Positions 47,939 through 56,100 of a DNA stretch of 64,000 bases are shown one piece after another; within the stretch, counting starts at the first letter, position 1, and each line of letters opens with the position of its first letter. The translations under genes were made by a program, and so were the position numbers. Source of the DNA: Bacteroidetes bacterium 43-93 (GTDB lineage: Bacteria; Bacteroidota; Bacteroidia; Chitinophagales; Chitinophagaceae); contig MKUO01000018.1 in the NCBI GenBank assembly GCA_001897855.1, forward strand, positions 351,463-415,462, read 5' to 3'. Below the pieces are notes generated by a model. It was not told the DNA's origin and searched no databases. It worked only from the letters and a program-made list of their open reading frames with translations.

Positions 47939-48636
47939 TAGAAGTTGGGTTGTAGCTTGTTGTGCGAATAGAATTCGTGCAGGTAGGTAACTACCTCTTC
48001 TGCAGTGTCAAATATCTTGATCATATCCAGGTCGCCCGGGCTGATATTGCCTTCTGCATCCTGCATGGTGTCTTTCATCCATTTGAACAGGCCGCTCCAA
48101 TATTCAGACCCTATACATATCATGGGTGTCTGCGTGAATTTGCGCGTCTGTATCAAAGTAGCGATCTCGAAGAATTCGTCCATCGTACCCCACCCGCCCG
48201 GCATCATTATAAAACCCTGCGAGTATTTAGCGAACATCACTTTGCGGACGAAGAAATAATCGAAGTATAAAGCATTGTCTTTATCAACATGGATATTACC
48301 AGATTGCTCAAACGGCAGGGAGATACTTAACCCCACAGATCGTCCACCGGCCATTTTAGCACCTTTGTTGCCCGCCTCCATAATGCCCGGCCCACCGCCG
48401 GTAATAATACCAAAGCCTTCTTCAGCCAGGCGGCGGGATATCTCTACCGCGAGTTCGTAATATTTATGCCCTTCTTTGGTACGCGCAGAACCGAAGATGG
48501 ATATGCATGGGCCGATCTTTGCCAGTGTCTCAAAACCCTGTACAAATTCCGCCATTATTTTAAATACCTGCCAGCTACTGTGTGCACGGGTTTCGGTCCA
48601 GTCGCGCAGTTTTATCTTGGTATATTTTTCACTCAT
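47938..48636 (-). CDS. LOG family nucleotide phosphoribohydrolase (TIGR00730)
   Basis: 232 residues. ISIFGSARTKEGH, ITGGGPGIMEAGNKGA and MMPGGWGTMDEFFE are the fold and catalytic motifs (PGGxGTxxE). LOG proteins release bases from nucleoside monophosphates, as in cytokinin activation, and are general housekeeping enzymes in bacteria. It lies 2 bases after the symporter gene and overlaps the O-methyltransferase, so the three form an operon. Confidence 0.9.
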   Translation of the reverse strand: MSEKYTKIKLRDWTETRAHSSWQVFKIMAEFVQGFETLAKIGPCISIFGSARTKEGHKYYELAVEISRRLAEEGFGIITGGGPGIMEAGNKGAKMAGGRSVGLSISLPFEQSGNIHVDKDNALYFDYFFVRKVMFAKYSQGFIMMPGGWGTMDEFFEIATLIQTRKFTQTPMICIGSEYWSGLFKWMKDTMQDAEGNISPGDLDMIKIFDTAEEVVTYLHEFYSHNKLQPNF

Positions 48637-48638
48637 TA

Positions 48639-50108
48639 TCAGATCTCTTTAAATTCTAATTGCCTGTCTTTTCCGGAAAACAAAAGTAACAGCAAAAACG
48701 TCAAGGCAGCGTTAATGATAAGCAGTTCGGTACCGATACTGTAACCACCCAGCCATTCTTTATCATACTGCTTTAAGATATAACATATAATGGGCGCCGC
48801 CACACATATTACAGGCACACTGCGGTGATTGACCTGTCTTTTGGTAAATATGCCGAATATGAACAGTGCCAGTAAAGGCCCGTATGTATAGCCTGCTACC
48901 ACAAGAAGCGTTTGTATCAGCGATCCATTATCTACCATACGGAAGAAGAAAACGCAGGCGAGGAATATCAATGCAAATACATTGTGCACGGTAAGACGAA
49001 CACGGGAACGCTTCTTTTCATCCCAGTCGGTACGGCGCTTCATGCCCAGGATATCTATGCAGAAAGAAGAAGTTAATGCAGTAAGCGCACCATCTGCGCT
49101 TGGAAACAAGGCTGATACCAGCCCTACGATAAAACAGATGGTAATGAAAAACGGAAGGCCACTTTTTACAGCTATGGTAGGGAACAGGTCGTCGCCGGCA
49201 ACGGCAATACCGTTAGCACCTGCATATAAGTATAACAATCCGCCCAACAAGAGGAATATAAAATTGGCGGCCACCATAATAAAGCAAAAGCTGATCATGT
49301 TTTTCTTAGAATCTGCCAGGTTGCTGACGCTGATATTTTTTTGCATCATTTCCTGGTCGAGGCCCGTCATAGCAATGGTGATAAAAGCACCACCCAATAT
49401 TTGCTTCAGGAAGTAATTGGGCGCCAGCGCATCTGTATGCAACATCTTTGTATAGCCCTGCGCCTTCATTGCCTGCCAGGTAGATCCGAGGCCAAGATGC
49501 ATATCGTGCATGATATAACCAACGCATACCAGCAGCGATAGTAACATGAATGTGGTTTGCAGTGTATCGGTCCAGACGATGGTCTTAACACCTCCTTTAA
49601 ACGTGTATAATAGTATCAATGCTAAAATGATAATAGCCGTTGCCTCGAAAGGGATGCCCATATCTTCCAGCACAAATTTCTCGAGCACTTTTATTACCAG
49701 GTATAGCCTTAAGGTAGCACCCAGCGTACGGGAAAGGATAAAAAACAATGCACCTGTTTTATAAGATGTTACCCCTAATCGCTTCTCGAGATAAGTATAG
49801 ATAGAGGTGAGCTGCATTTTATAATATATAGGCAGCAGGATGTAAGCGACCGCAAAATAACCCAGCCAATAGCCTATCACTACCTGGAAATAATCGAACC
49901 CTGATTTGCCAACGGTGCCCGGTACGGAAATGAATGTCATCCCGGAGAGTGAGGTGCCTATCATGCCAAAAGCTACTACCCACCACTTGCTACTGCGGTT
50001 ACCAATAAAAAAGGATTCGTTATTGGAATGGCGGGAAGTATAAAATGCAATGCCCAGTAGTAAAAGAAAATAGGCAAGCACAATAGATAACAGTATGGCC
50101 GAACTCAT
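48639..50108 (-). CDS. Sodium:solute symporter family transporter
   Basis: 489 residues with about 13 hydrophobic segments. SSKWWVVAFGMIGTSLSGMTFISVPG is the SSS N-terminal signature and LVSALFPSADGALTALTSSF is the sodium-site region. The family takes up sugars, amino acids, nucleobases or acids with sodium; the substrate is not readable. It is first in the operon with LOG and the methyltransferase. Confidence 0.9.
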   Translation of the reverse strand: MSSAILLSIVLAYFLLLLGIAFYTSRHSNNESFFIGNRSSKWWVVAFGMIGTSLSGMTFISVPGTVGKSGFDYFQVVIGYWLGYFAVAYILLPIYYKMQLTSIYTYLEKRLGVTSYKTGALFFILSRTLGATLRLYLVIKVLEKFVLEDMGIPFEATAIIILALILLYTFKGGVKTIVWTDTLQTTFMLLSLLVCVGYIMHDMHLGLGSTWQAMKAQGYTKMLHTDALAPNYFLKQILGGAFITIAMTGLDQEMMQKNISVSNLADSKKNMISFCFIMVAANFIFLLLGGLLYLYAGANGIAVAGDDLFPTIAVKSGLPFFITICFIVGLVSALFPSADGALTALTSSFCIDILGMKRRTDWDEKKRSRVRLTVHNVFALIFLACVFFFRMVDNGSLIQTLLVVAGYTYGPLLALFIFGIFTKRQVNHRSVPVICVAAPIICYILKQYDKEWLGGYSIGTELLIINAALTFLLLLLFSGKDRQLEFKEI

Positions 50109-50164
50109 GGGCGTGAAAATAGGCCATTTTGGCCATTAGTTTGAGAAGCCGGATGTATACCGCG

Positions 50165-50178
50165 ATGATATATATCAT
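50165..50178. promoter_or_regulatory. 14-bp perfect palindrome in a divergent intergenic region
   Basis: ATGATATATATCAT lies between the divergent symporter and secreted-protein genes, 57 and 47 bases from their starts. An operator is possible; AT-rich chance symmetry cannot be excluded. Confidence 0.35.
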
Positions 50179-50224
50179 ACAAATTTCTATTACCTTCACT
50201 ATCGATACATATAACATACCTGTT

Positions 50225-50899
50225 ATGAAATACTTCCTTACTATTTCCCTCGCAGCAATCGCTTCACTGGCATATGCTAAAGATAAAGGTGGGAATGGCC
50301 CGGTGATCGTTACCAGCAAAGGAGATAAACCAACGCTGGAAACGGTTCGTGAACGAGCTGTGCATATCAGCAATAAGCAGACCTCTTCTACATTAAAAGT
50401 TGGCGGACAAAGGCCGGTGATGCTGAACGGCAAGGAGATCTATTTTTTCGAAGACCACCCAGACGACAGGTTTAATATGGAATCGTCTAAAGTGTGGACC
50501 CGCGACTATACAAGATTAAATGACCGCATGGATGAAGCCATTGCCGAAGAGAAAAAACAGCTGCCAGAGGGCTATTATGAATACAGAATAGAGCAAATGG
50601 TGGTAGATGAGCATGGAACTATTGTTTATTACAAACCCCAAACACTCACACGGAAGGTGCTGAATGCCGATGATAAAATAGTACCTGCTGAAGTACCCGG
50701 AGCGATATCCGGGATCATCGAAAAAAAGATACAGCGGGTATTAGACACCTATAGGTACACTCCATTTATGCACCAGGGCAAGGCAACACCTTACCTGGGC
50801 AGCTATAGTTACCTCTTCAACGTTGGCTATACACAACATGCACAAGTAGACCGAATTACCGAAAAGCTAAAAGAGCAAATAAAAAAGCAGCATAAATAA
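50225..50899 (+). CDS. Secreted hypothetical protein
   Basis: 224 residues from ATG 50225 with a signal peptide MKYFLTISLAAIASLAYA; the longer frame to 50129 is not favoured. The mature part has PVMLNGKEIYFFEDHPDD, a helical charged segment (RLNDRMDEAIAEEKKQLPEGYYEYRIEQ) and a C-terminal RITEKLKEQIKKQ. I do not recognise the family. It may be a periplasmic or surface protein. It has its own strong terminator. Confidence 0.65.
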   Translation: MKYFLTISLAAIASLAYAKDKGGNGPVIVTSKGDKPTLETVRERAVHISNKQTSSTLKVGGQRPVMLNGKEIYFFEDHPDDRFNMESSKVWTRDYTRLNDRMDEAIAEEKKQLPEGYYEYRIEQMVVDEHGTIVYYKPQTLTRKVLNADDKIVPAEVPGAISGIIEKKIQRVLDTYRYTPFMHQGKATPYLGSYSYLFNVGYTQHAQVDRITEKLKEQIKKQHK

Positions 50900-50913
50900 T
50901 ATGCTGCTTTTTT
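50881..50913 (+). terminator. Terminator overlapping the secreted-protein stop
   Basis: A perfect 13-bp stem AAAAAAGCAGCAT (50881-50893) / ATGCTGCTTTTTT (50901-50913) with loop AAATAAT, which contains the stop codon. It can serve both convergent genes. Confidence 0.9.
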
Positions 50914-50931
50914 ATGATGAAATATATTCTT

Positions 50932-51594
50932 CTAAAATCCGGCAACTACACCAAAACGGATAATGAGTGTGTTTTTGTAAGGGCTGTATTCTTTCTGCAA
51001 AACATCGTACATACCCATGAGCAACAGCGATACCCTATCAGTGATTGGCTGACGCAAACCGATGCCTACCAATACAGAAGGCACATTGCGATTTACCTTA
51101 TCAGCTGCGAAGTTGAAGCCTAAAACGGTGGATGCATCATATACAGGTGTATATTCTTTAGCAGTCATGAAGTTGTGTTCATATTCCACCTCTGCAAACA
51201 GGTTTTTATAAAAGCGGTAACGTGTCCACACACTTGGCGAATAGATATTAGCCACATAAGGCTTATAGATAACACCGCCATTGGCATTATTGGGATCCTG
51301 GAACTGGAAATAATCTTTGATCCTCAGGTATTCGTAACCAAGGCCGATACCCGCCGCGAAATTATCAGTAAAGCGATAACCTAAAACCGGCGCTACGCTG
51401 ATATCTGTAACCGTACCGAAAGCAAGGCCCATACCACCGCCGAAAATGATACGGCTGGCATCAAAGCCCTTTTGCCTGCTCTTAGGCTTTTCTGATGTTA
51501 CAGGGCGGCCACTGCTGCTATATACTTCCTGCGCGTATGCCGACTGCAAGCCTATGCAGAGCAGTAACGCTGTTGTGATATACCTGAATTTCAT
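50932..51594 (-). CDS. Outer-membrane beta-barrel protein
   Basis: 220 residues. The signal peptide ends near LQSAYAQ. Alternating strands are plain in IIFGGGMGLAFGTVTDISVAPVLGYRF, FAAGIGLGYEYL, VWTRYRFYKNLFAEVEYEH and a closing IIRFGVVAGF. The final aromatic residue is typical of BAM-dependent barrels. An eight-strand porin-like or structural barrel is likely. No partner is apparent. Confidence 0.8.
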   Translation of the reverse strand: MKFRYITTALLLCIGLQSAYAQEVYSSSGRPVTSEKPKSRQKGFDASRIIFGGGMGLAFGTVTDISVAPVLGYRFTDNFAAGIGLGYEYLRIKDYFQFQDPNNANGGVIYKPYVANIYSPSVWTRYRFYKNLFAEVEYEHNFMTAKEYTPVYDASTVLGFNFAADKVNRNVPSVLVGIGLRQPITDRVSLLLMGMYDVLQKEYSPYKNTLIIRFGVVAGF

Positions 51595-51682
51595 AATTAA
51601 ACGAAGTTATGATAAAAACGGCTTCATTCGCCGGATATTATGTCACGCTTAGGTATTTAGACGGCAAAGTAACGTTAAAGGT

Positions 51683-53089
51683 TTAGCCGGCGAAAATCTT
51701 GCCCGGGTTCAGGATATTCTTTGGATCAAAAACCTGCTTTATTTGTTTCATCAGGCCGAGCTGTATGGGGTTGAATGCAATATCCATATACCCCTTCTGC
51801 ACCAGGCCAATACCGTGCTCCCCGGAAATTGTTCCGCCGAGGCGCACCACTTCTGTAAATAACTCCCGTATGCCATGCGTCAGCTTATTGTTCCAGTCCT
51901 CGTCGCTCATATCGCCCTTCACTATATTCACATGCAGGTTGCCATCGCCCGCATGTCCATAACATACCGACTGGAAGCCATATTTTTTGCCGAGGCTTTT
52001 AATAATACCCAATAACTCAGGCAACTCTGCCCGCGGAACCACCGTATCTTCTTCTTTATAGATAGAATTTGTCTTTACCGCCTCGCCCACCTTTCGTCTG
52101 AGCGTCCAGAGCATTTGCTTCTGCTCATGGCTGTCTGCAAAGAGTATCTCATCAATATCAAACTGCTGCACAATAGCCCCGATAGCATCCATGTCTTTAT
52201 AGAGTTCGTCCGGGTTATTACCATCCACTTCTATCAGCAGGTGTGCTTGTATATCTTCCGGAAGATTAATGCCCGTTGCCTTGGTATAGCGCATGGACCA
52301 TTCCAGGGCATCGCGCTCCATAAATTCGAGCGCAGAAGGGGTATAGCCGGCAAGGAAGATAGCATTGACCGCCTCACAAGCCTGCACTGCATTACGGAAA
52401 GGCACCAACATGAGCAGGTCATGTTTTACGGCAGGTATCAACCGCAATACGATTTTAGTGATAACGCCCAATGTACCCTCACTGCCCACCACCAGTTGTG
52501 TAAGATTATAACCAGTAGCATTCTTCAGCACGTTAGCGCCCGTCCATATTATATTGCCATCGGGCATTACCATCTCCAGGTTTAGCACATAATCCTTTAC
52601 CACACCATATTTTACTGCACGCGGGCCACCCGAATTTTCAGAAACATTACCACCTATAAAGCACGAGCCCTTACTTGCCGGATCGGGGGGATAGAACAAA
52701 CCCTGTTGCTTTACATGCTCCTGCAGTTCCTGCGTAATAACGCCCGGCTCTACTATTACCTGCAGGTTGCTTTTATCTACCTGTAATATCTTGTTGAAGC
52801 GCTTCATGTGCAGCACTACGCCACCATAAACAGGCAATGCACCACCACTAAGCCCGGTACCTGCACCACGCGGTGTTACAGGTATCAGATGCTCGTTGCA
52901 ATAAGTCATGATCTTACTGATAGCATCTACCGTCGCCGGTTCTATGACCACTTCGGGCATATAATGCAGGTCTTCCGTTTCATCGGATGCGCAATTGGCA
53001 AGTGCATCGTCGTCTGTATGCACAGAATGAATTCCTTGAATGGAACGGAAATAAGTTATATCCTCGGCCGTAATTTTTTTATAGGACAT
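51683..53089 (-). CDS. FAD-linked oxidase (GlcD/lactate dehydrogenase type)
   Basis: 468 residues. The PCMH FAD domain has VTPRGAGTGLSGGALP, VEPGVITQELQEHV and GGNVSENSGGPRAVKYGV. The C-terminal FAD-oxidase domain has CYGHAGDGNLHVNI and GEHGIGLVQKGYM. It oxidises a 2-hydroxy acid such as D-lactate or glycolate; the acceptor is unknown. No GlcE/GlcF partners are adjacent. It is monocistronic and leftward. Confidence 0.92.
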   Translation of the reverse strand: MSYKKITAEDITYFRSIQGIHSVHTDDDALANCASDETEDLHYMPEVVIEPATVDAISKIMTYCNEHLIPVTPRGAGTGLSGGALPVYGGVVLHMKRFNKILQVDKSNLQVIVEPGVITQELQEHVKQQGLFYPPDPASKGSCFIGGNVSENSGGPRAVKYGVVKDYVLNLEMVMPDGNIIWTGANVLKNATGYNLTQLVVGSEGTLGVITKIVLRLIPAVKHDLLMLVPFRNAVQACEAVNAIFLAGYTPSALEFMERDALEWSMRYTKATGINLPEDIQAHLLIEVDGNNPDELYKDMDAIGAIVQQFDIDEILFADSHEQKQMLWTLRRKVGEAVKTNSIYKEEDTVVPRAELPELLGIIKSLGKKYGFQSVCYGHAGDGNLHVNIVKGDMSDEDWNNKLTHGIRELFTEVVRLGGTISGEHGIGLVQKGYMDIAFNPIQLGLMKQIKQVFDPKNILNPGKIFAG

Positions 53090-53116
53090 GCCGCAAAGGT
53101 CTTACGAATAGCTCAA

Positions 53117-53145
53117 AATAAAAATGCCCTCCATAAGGAAGGCAT
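53117..53145 (-). terminator. Terminator of the Cys/Lys-repeat gene
   Basis: The stem ATGCCCTCC (53124-53132) / GGAAGGCAT (53137-53145) with loop ATAA includes one G-U on the minus strand, followed there by TTTTATTTT. It shows that the small gene at 53167 is an expressed unit. Confidence 0.75.
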
Positions 53146-53166
53146 CTTATACAATAATCTAATAAC

Positions 53167-53376
53167 TTATGATTTTTTAGTGGTAGAAGAAGACATGTTT
53201 TTGTCGTCTTTCTTAGCTGTCTCGTCTTTTTTGCAGCAAGCTTTCTTTTCATCTTTCTTGCAGCACTCTTTCTTTTCGCCTTTTTTGCAGCATGCTTTTT
53301 CATCTTTCTTGCCATCGCAAGCGAAAGTAGCACCAGCAATCACCAGGGCACCGAGCAATAATGTGAGCTTTTTCAT
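53167..53376 (-). CDS. Small secreted Cys-Cys-Lys-Lys repeat protein
   Basis: 69 residues. The N terminus MKKLTLLLGALVIAGATFAC is a signal sequence, perhaps of lipoprotein type with Cys at the cut. The mature chain repeats KxEKxxCCKK (ACCKKGEKKE, CCKKDEKKA, CCKKDETAKK) with seven Cys in total and very many Lys. A metal-binding or disulfide role is suggested by the vicinal Cys pairs, but no family is recognised. It has its own terminator. The next gene, psd, is unrelated. Confidence 0.75.
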   Translation of the reverse strand: MKKLTLLLGALVIAGATFACDGKKDEKACCKKGEKKECCKKDEKKACCKKDETAKKDDKNMSSSTTKKS

Positions 53377-53420
53377 ATTGGACTGTTTTTATATTTTTTA
53401 CGAATATTGAAAGTACGAAT

Positions 53421-54077
53421 TTAAGCGATACTACCCAAAACTGTGATGCCGCCCTGCACCATATCTCCAATTTTAACATCTATTTGGGTACCCAGCGGAA
53501 AATAAATATCTACCCGCGAGCCAAAACGGATGAAACCGAACTCATCGTTCTGTTTTACAACCTCTCCTTCTTTAACATACCAGCAGATGCGCCTTGCCAG
53601 GGCACCGGCTATCTGGCGGATCAATAACTCCGACCGTCCATTGCTTAATACCAGCGTAGTACGTTCGTTCTCGGTAGAAGATTTAGGATGCCATGCCACG
53701 AGGTATTTACCCGGATGGTATTTGAAATATTTCACCAGCCCCGCTATGGGGTTGCGGTTTACGTGCACATTCAGCGGCGACATAAAGATAGATACCTGCA
53801 GGCGCTTGTCTTTAAAGTATTCAGGTTCAAAGGTTTCTTCTATTACTACCACCTTACCATCTGCAGGGGCAATCGCCAGTTTGTCGTTGTAGGTAAAATC
53901 GCGGGCGGGTAGACGGAAGAACCAGATGATCCAGAACCATAAAAGGAAACAAGCTACCTGTATGGGCCAGAACAACCAAACGATATCTATTAAAAACTTA
54001 TAACACAAAAACCATATAATAGCCCATAATACAGAAGCTATGAGGATGTATTTATAACCTTCGCGGTGTATTGACAT
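53421..54077 (-). CDS. psd: Phosphatidylserine decarboxylase family protein
   Basis: 218 residues of the short PSD type. Two N-terminal hydrophobic segments (about 10-55) are followed by SIFMSPLNVHVNRNPI and the cleavage site FIRFGSRVDIYFP, where Ser after Gly becomes the pyruvoyl group. It makes phosphatidylethanolamine from phosphatidylserine. It is preceded by cdsA at 31 bases, so both belong to a phospholipid operon. Confidence 0.93.
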   Translation of the reverse strand: MSIHREGYKYILIASVLWAIIWFLCYKFLIDIVWLFWPIQVACFLLWFWIIWFFRLPARDFTYNDKLAIAPADGKVVVIEETFEPEYFKDKRLQVSIFMSPLNVHVNRNPIAGLVKYFKYHPGKYLVAWHPKSSTENERTTLVLSNGRSELLIRQIAGALARRICWYVKEGEVVKQNDEFGFIRFGSRVDIYFPLGTQIDVKIGDMVQGGITVLGSIA

Positions 54078-54108
54078 CAGTAAAATTTTGGAAATGCAAA
54101 TGTAATGG

Positions 54109-54930
54109 TTATTCCACTATTGGTACAAACAGCCAGATGTACGCCAGCACAAAAGGCGCGGATATTAACAAGGAATCAAAACGATCGAGCGCGCCGCCGT
54201 GACCGGGCATCATGGCGCCGGAATCTTTAACGCCTGCAAGGCGTTTGAGTTTAGACTCGAATAAATCACCCGCCGTACCTGCAATGGCCACAATAGCTGA
54301 GATCATCATCCAGTCAACCATCATAAAATGCGCCCTATGCGCATAATAGCCCCAAATAGCGCCGCCTGCTATGGTAAGTACCGCACCGCCGGCTGTACCT
54401 TCCCACGTTTTCTTGGGAGATATGGCAGAAAATGGTGTTTTACCGATGAATGAACCGACGATATACGCCATGGTATCGTTCATCCATATCATCAGGATCA
54501 GCGCTATGGGCAGTGAAAAATCTATATGCCGCAGCATGGCCATACTGAGCATTGGAAATAAAATATAACACAACCCGCCAATGGCATGCAACCCTGCCTG
54601 CCATGCAGTTTGCTTTGATAAGCTAGTTACCAAAACAAGCAACGGTGCGCATACGAGCGCTATGCCCAATACCTTATCCGGCAACAGAATGGCGGAAAAG
54701 AACAGGGCTAAAGCTATCGCCTGCGTTGCCCATGGCAACCATGCAGGCAGGTACATATCGGGGGTAATGAGGTGTACTAACTTAAAATATTCACGGATAC
54801 ACAATACCTGTATCAAAGCCAGCAGTAGATATAATGCCCAGTCGACCCACAGCAATCCTGCCATCATGATGATGGAGAAGACGATAGCGCTGCCAAGGCG
54901 GGTGAAGAATGTAGGCCAGTTCATTGCCAT
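54109..54930 (-). CDS. cdsA: Phosphatidate cytidylyltransferase
   Basis: 273 residues with about eight hydrophobic segments. The C-terminal signature SKLKRLAGVKDSGAMMPGHGG followed by LDRFDSLL is diagnostic; ISPKKTWEGTAGG is the other conserved block. It makes CDP-diacylglycerol, the precursor of phosphatidylserine and cardiolipin. It lies between the CPBP protease and psd on one strand with gaps of 22 and 31 bases. Confidence 0.95.
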   Translation of the reverse strand: MAMNWPTFFTRLGSAIVFSIIMMAGLLWVDWALYLLLALIQVLCIREYFKLVHLITPDMYLPAWLPWATQAIALALFFSAILLPDKVLGIALVCAPLLVLVTSLSKQTAWQAGLHAIGGLCYILFPMLSMAMLRHIDFSLPIALILMIWMNDTMAYIVGSFIGKTPFSAISPKKTWEGTAGGAVLTIAGGAIWGYYAHRAHFMMVDWMMISAIVAIAGTAGDLFESKLKRLAGVKDSGAMMPGHGGALDRFDSLLISAPFVLAYIWLFVPIVE

Positions 54931-54952
54931 ATACCGCTACAATATAAAGGTT

Positions 54953-55924
54953 TTATCCAAAGGGGTTAGTTTCGCGCTCTGCCCGCTCTTGTGGTGTAAA
55001 ATCATCTGCCCAGGTAGGCGGCAACGGGGTGCGTGCCTTCCATAATAAATACGCCGATGCCGCAAACAATACAGCACCACCTGCTACCAAGCCTAGCGGA
55101 ACAGCATTTTGATCCATTATGCGCTCTATGGAAGCATTCTGCTGCGCTATATAGGCAAGAAATATCTGCAAGCCATTGTAAAAGAAATGCGCCAGCATAC
55201 TTGCGTACAACGAGCCGGTGATGTAGAAGGTAAAACAGAGCAATCCACCTGCTGCAAAAATGGATACGTAATTGAACGGGGTGCCATGCGCCAGCGCGAA
55301 CAATACCGAAACAAGGAAACCTGAAAAGAATATCCTGCGGTTTTTCTGGTAAAAGAAGCGGAATAATATACCGCGGAAGAATAGCTCCTCGCCTATAGCC
55401 GGCAATAAGGCCATTACTATCAGCGCACGAAGAAATTCGCCAAAGGTCTTCATATCGAGGTAGGCCTTTTCTGCGGCTTCTATTTTATCCTGTGCTTCCT
55501 TAGCGCCTTTGCCCAGATCTATTAAGTGCATTAAACTACCCAACTCCAGGAACAAAGGCATGGCTCCCAGCCACATCAGCAGGATCAATATCCACTGAAT
55601 AGGCTTACCCGGCTTTTGCAGGTGCAGGTAATATGTAACACTGGGATGGGTTTGATTGGCGTATACCAATGGCGGCAGCAGGAAGACAGACATCGAAATA
55701 ACACCCTGCAATATGATAGAAGCATTAATCAATGATTTACTGGCATCCGCGCCTACCGTTGCTGCTTGCGCAACAGAATACCCCATCAGCTTAGGCCATA
55801 ACATAGTGCATACCAATGTGGTAAAAGATGCAAACGTGAAAACCATGAGCCCAAAGAGGATAAGCTGCAGAAACCAGGGATACTCCCGCCAATAACGGTT
55901 GAACATTTTTATATAATTGCTCAC
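54953..55924 (-). CDS. CPBP family intramembrane metalloprotease
   Basis: 323 residues starting at GTG 55924, or ATG 55906 six codons in. About eight hydrophobic segments. Motif 1 is GEELFFRGILFRFFY (EExxxR), motif 2 is VLFALAHGTPFNY, and a third is SMLAHFFYNGLQIFL. This is a CAAX-like intramembrane protease of unknown target. It is the first gene of the cdsA/psd unit. Confidence 0.9.
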   Translation of the reverse strand: MSNYIKMFNRYWREYPWFLQLILFGLMVFTFASFTTLVCTMLWPKLMGYSVAQAATVGADASKSLINASIILQGVISMSVFLLPPLVYANQTHPSVTYYLHLQKPGKPIQWILILLMWLGAMPLFLELGSLMHLIDLGKGAKEAQDKIEAAEKAYLDMKTFGEFLRALIVMALLPAIGEELFFRGILFRFFYQKNRRIFFSGFLVSVLFALAHGTPFNYVSIFAAGGLLCFTFYITGSLYASMLAHFFYNGLQIFLAYIAQQNASIERIMDQNAVPLGLVAGGAVLFAASAYLLWKARTPLPPTWADDFTPQERAERETNPFG

Positions 55925-56100
55925 AAAGGTAAATCAGGATTGGCGCAATAATTGCTAATTAATTATTTAACCCGCCGGGAGATATATAATAATAAGGAGG
56001 TGTAAAACCGAACAAACGTTATCCTTTACTGTTATTAATAATATCACATAGCGGATTTTTAACTATTTTTGGAGGATATTTTCAATTCTTTTTCTGGTAG

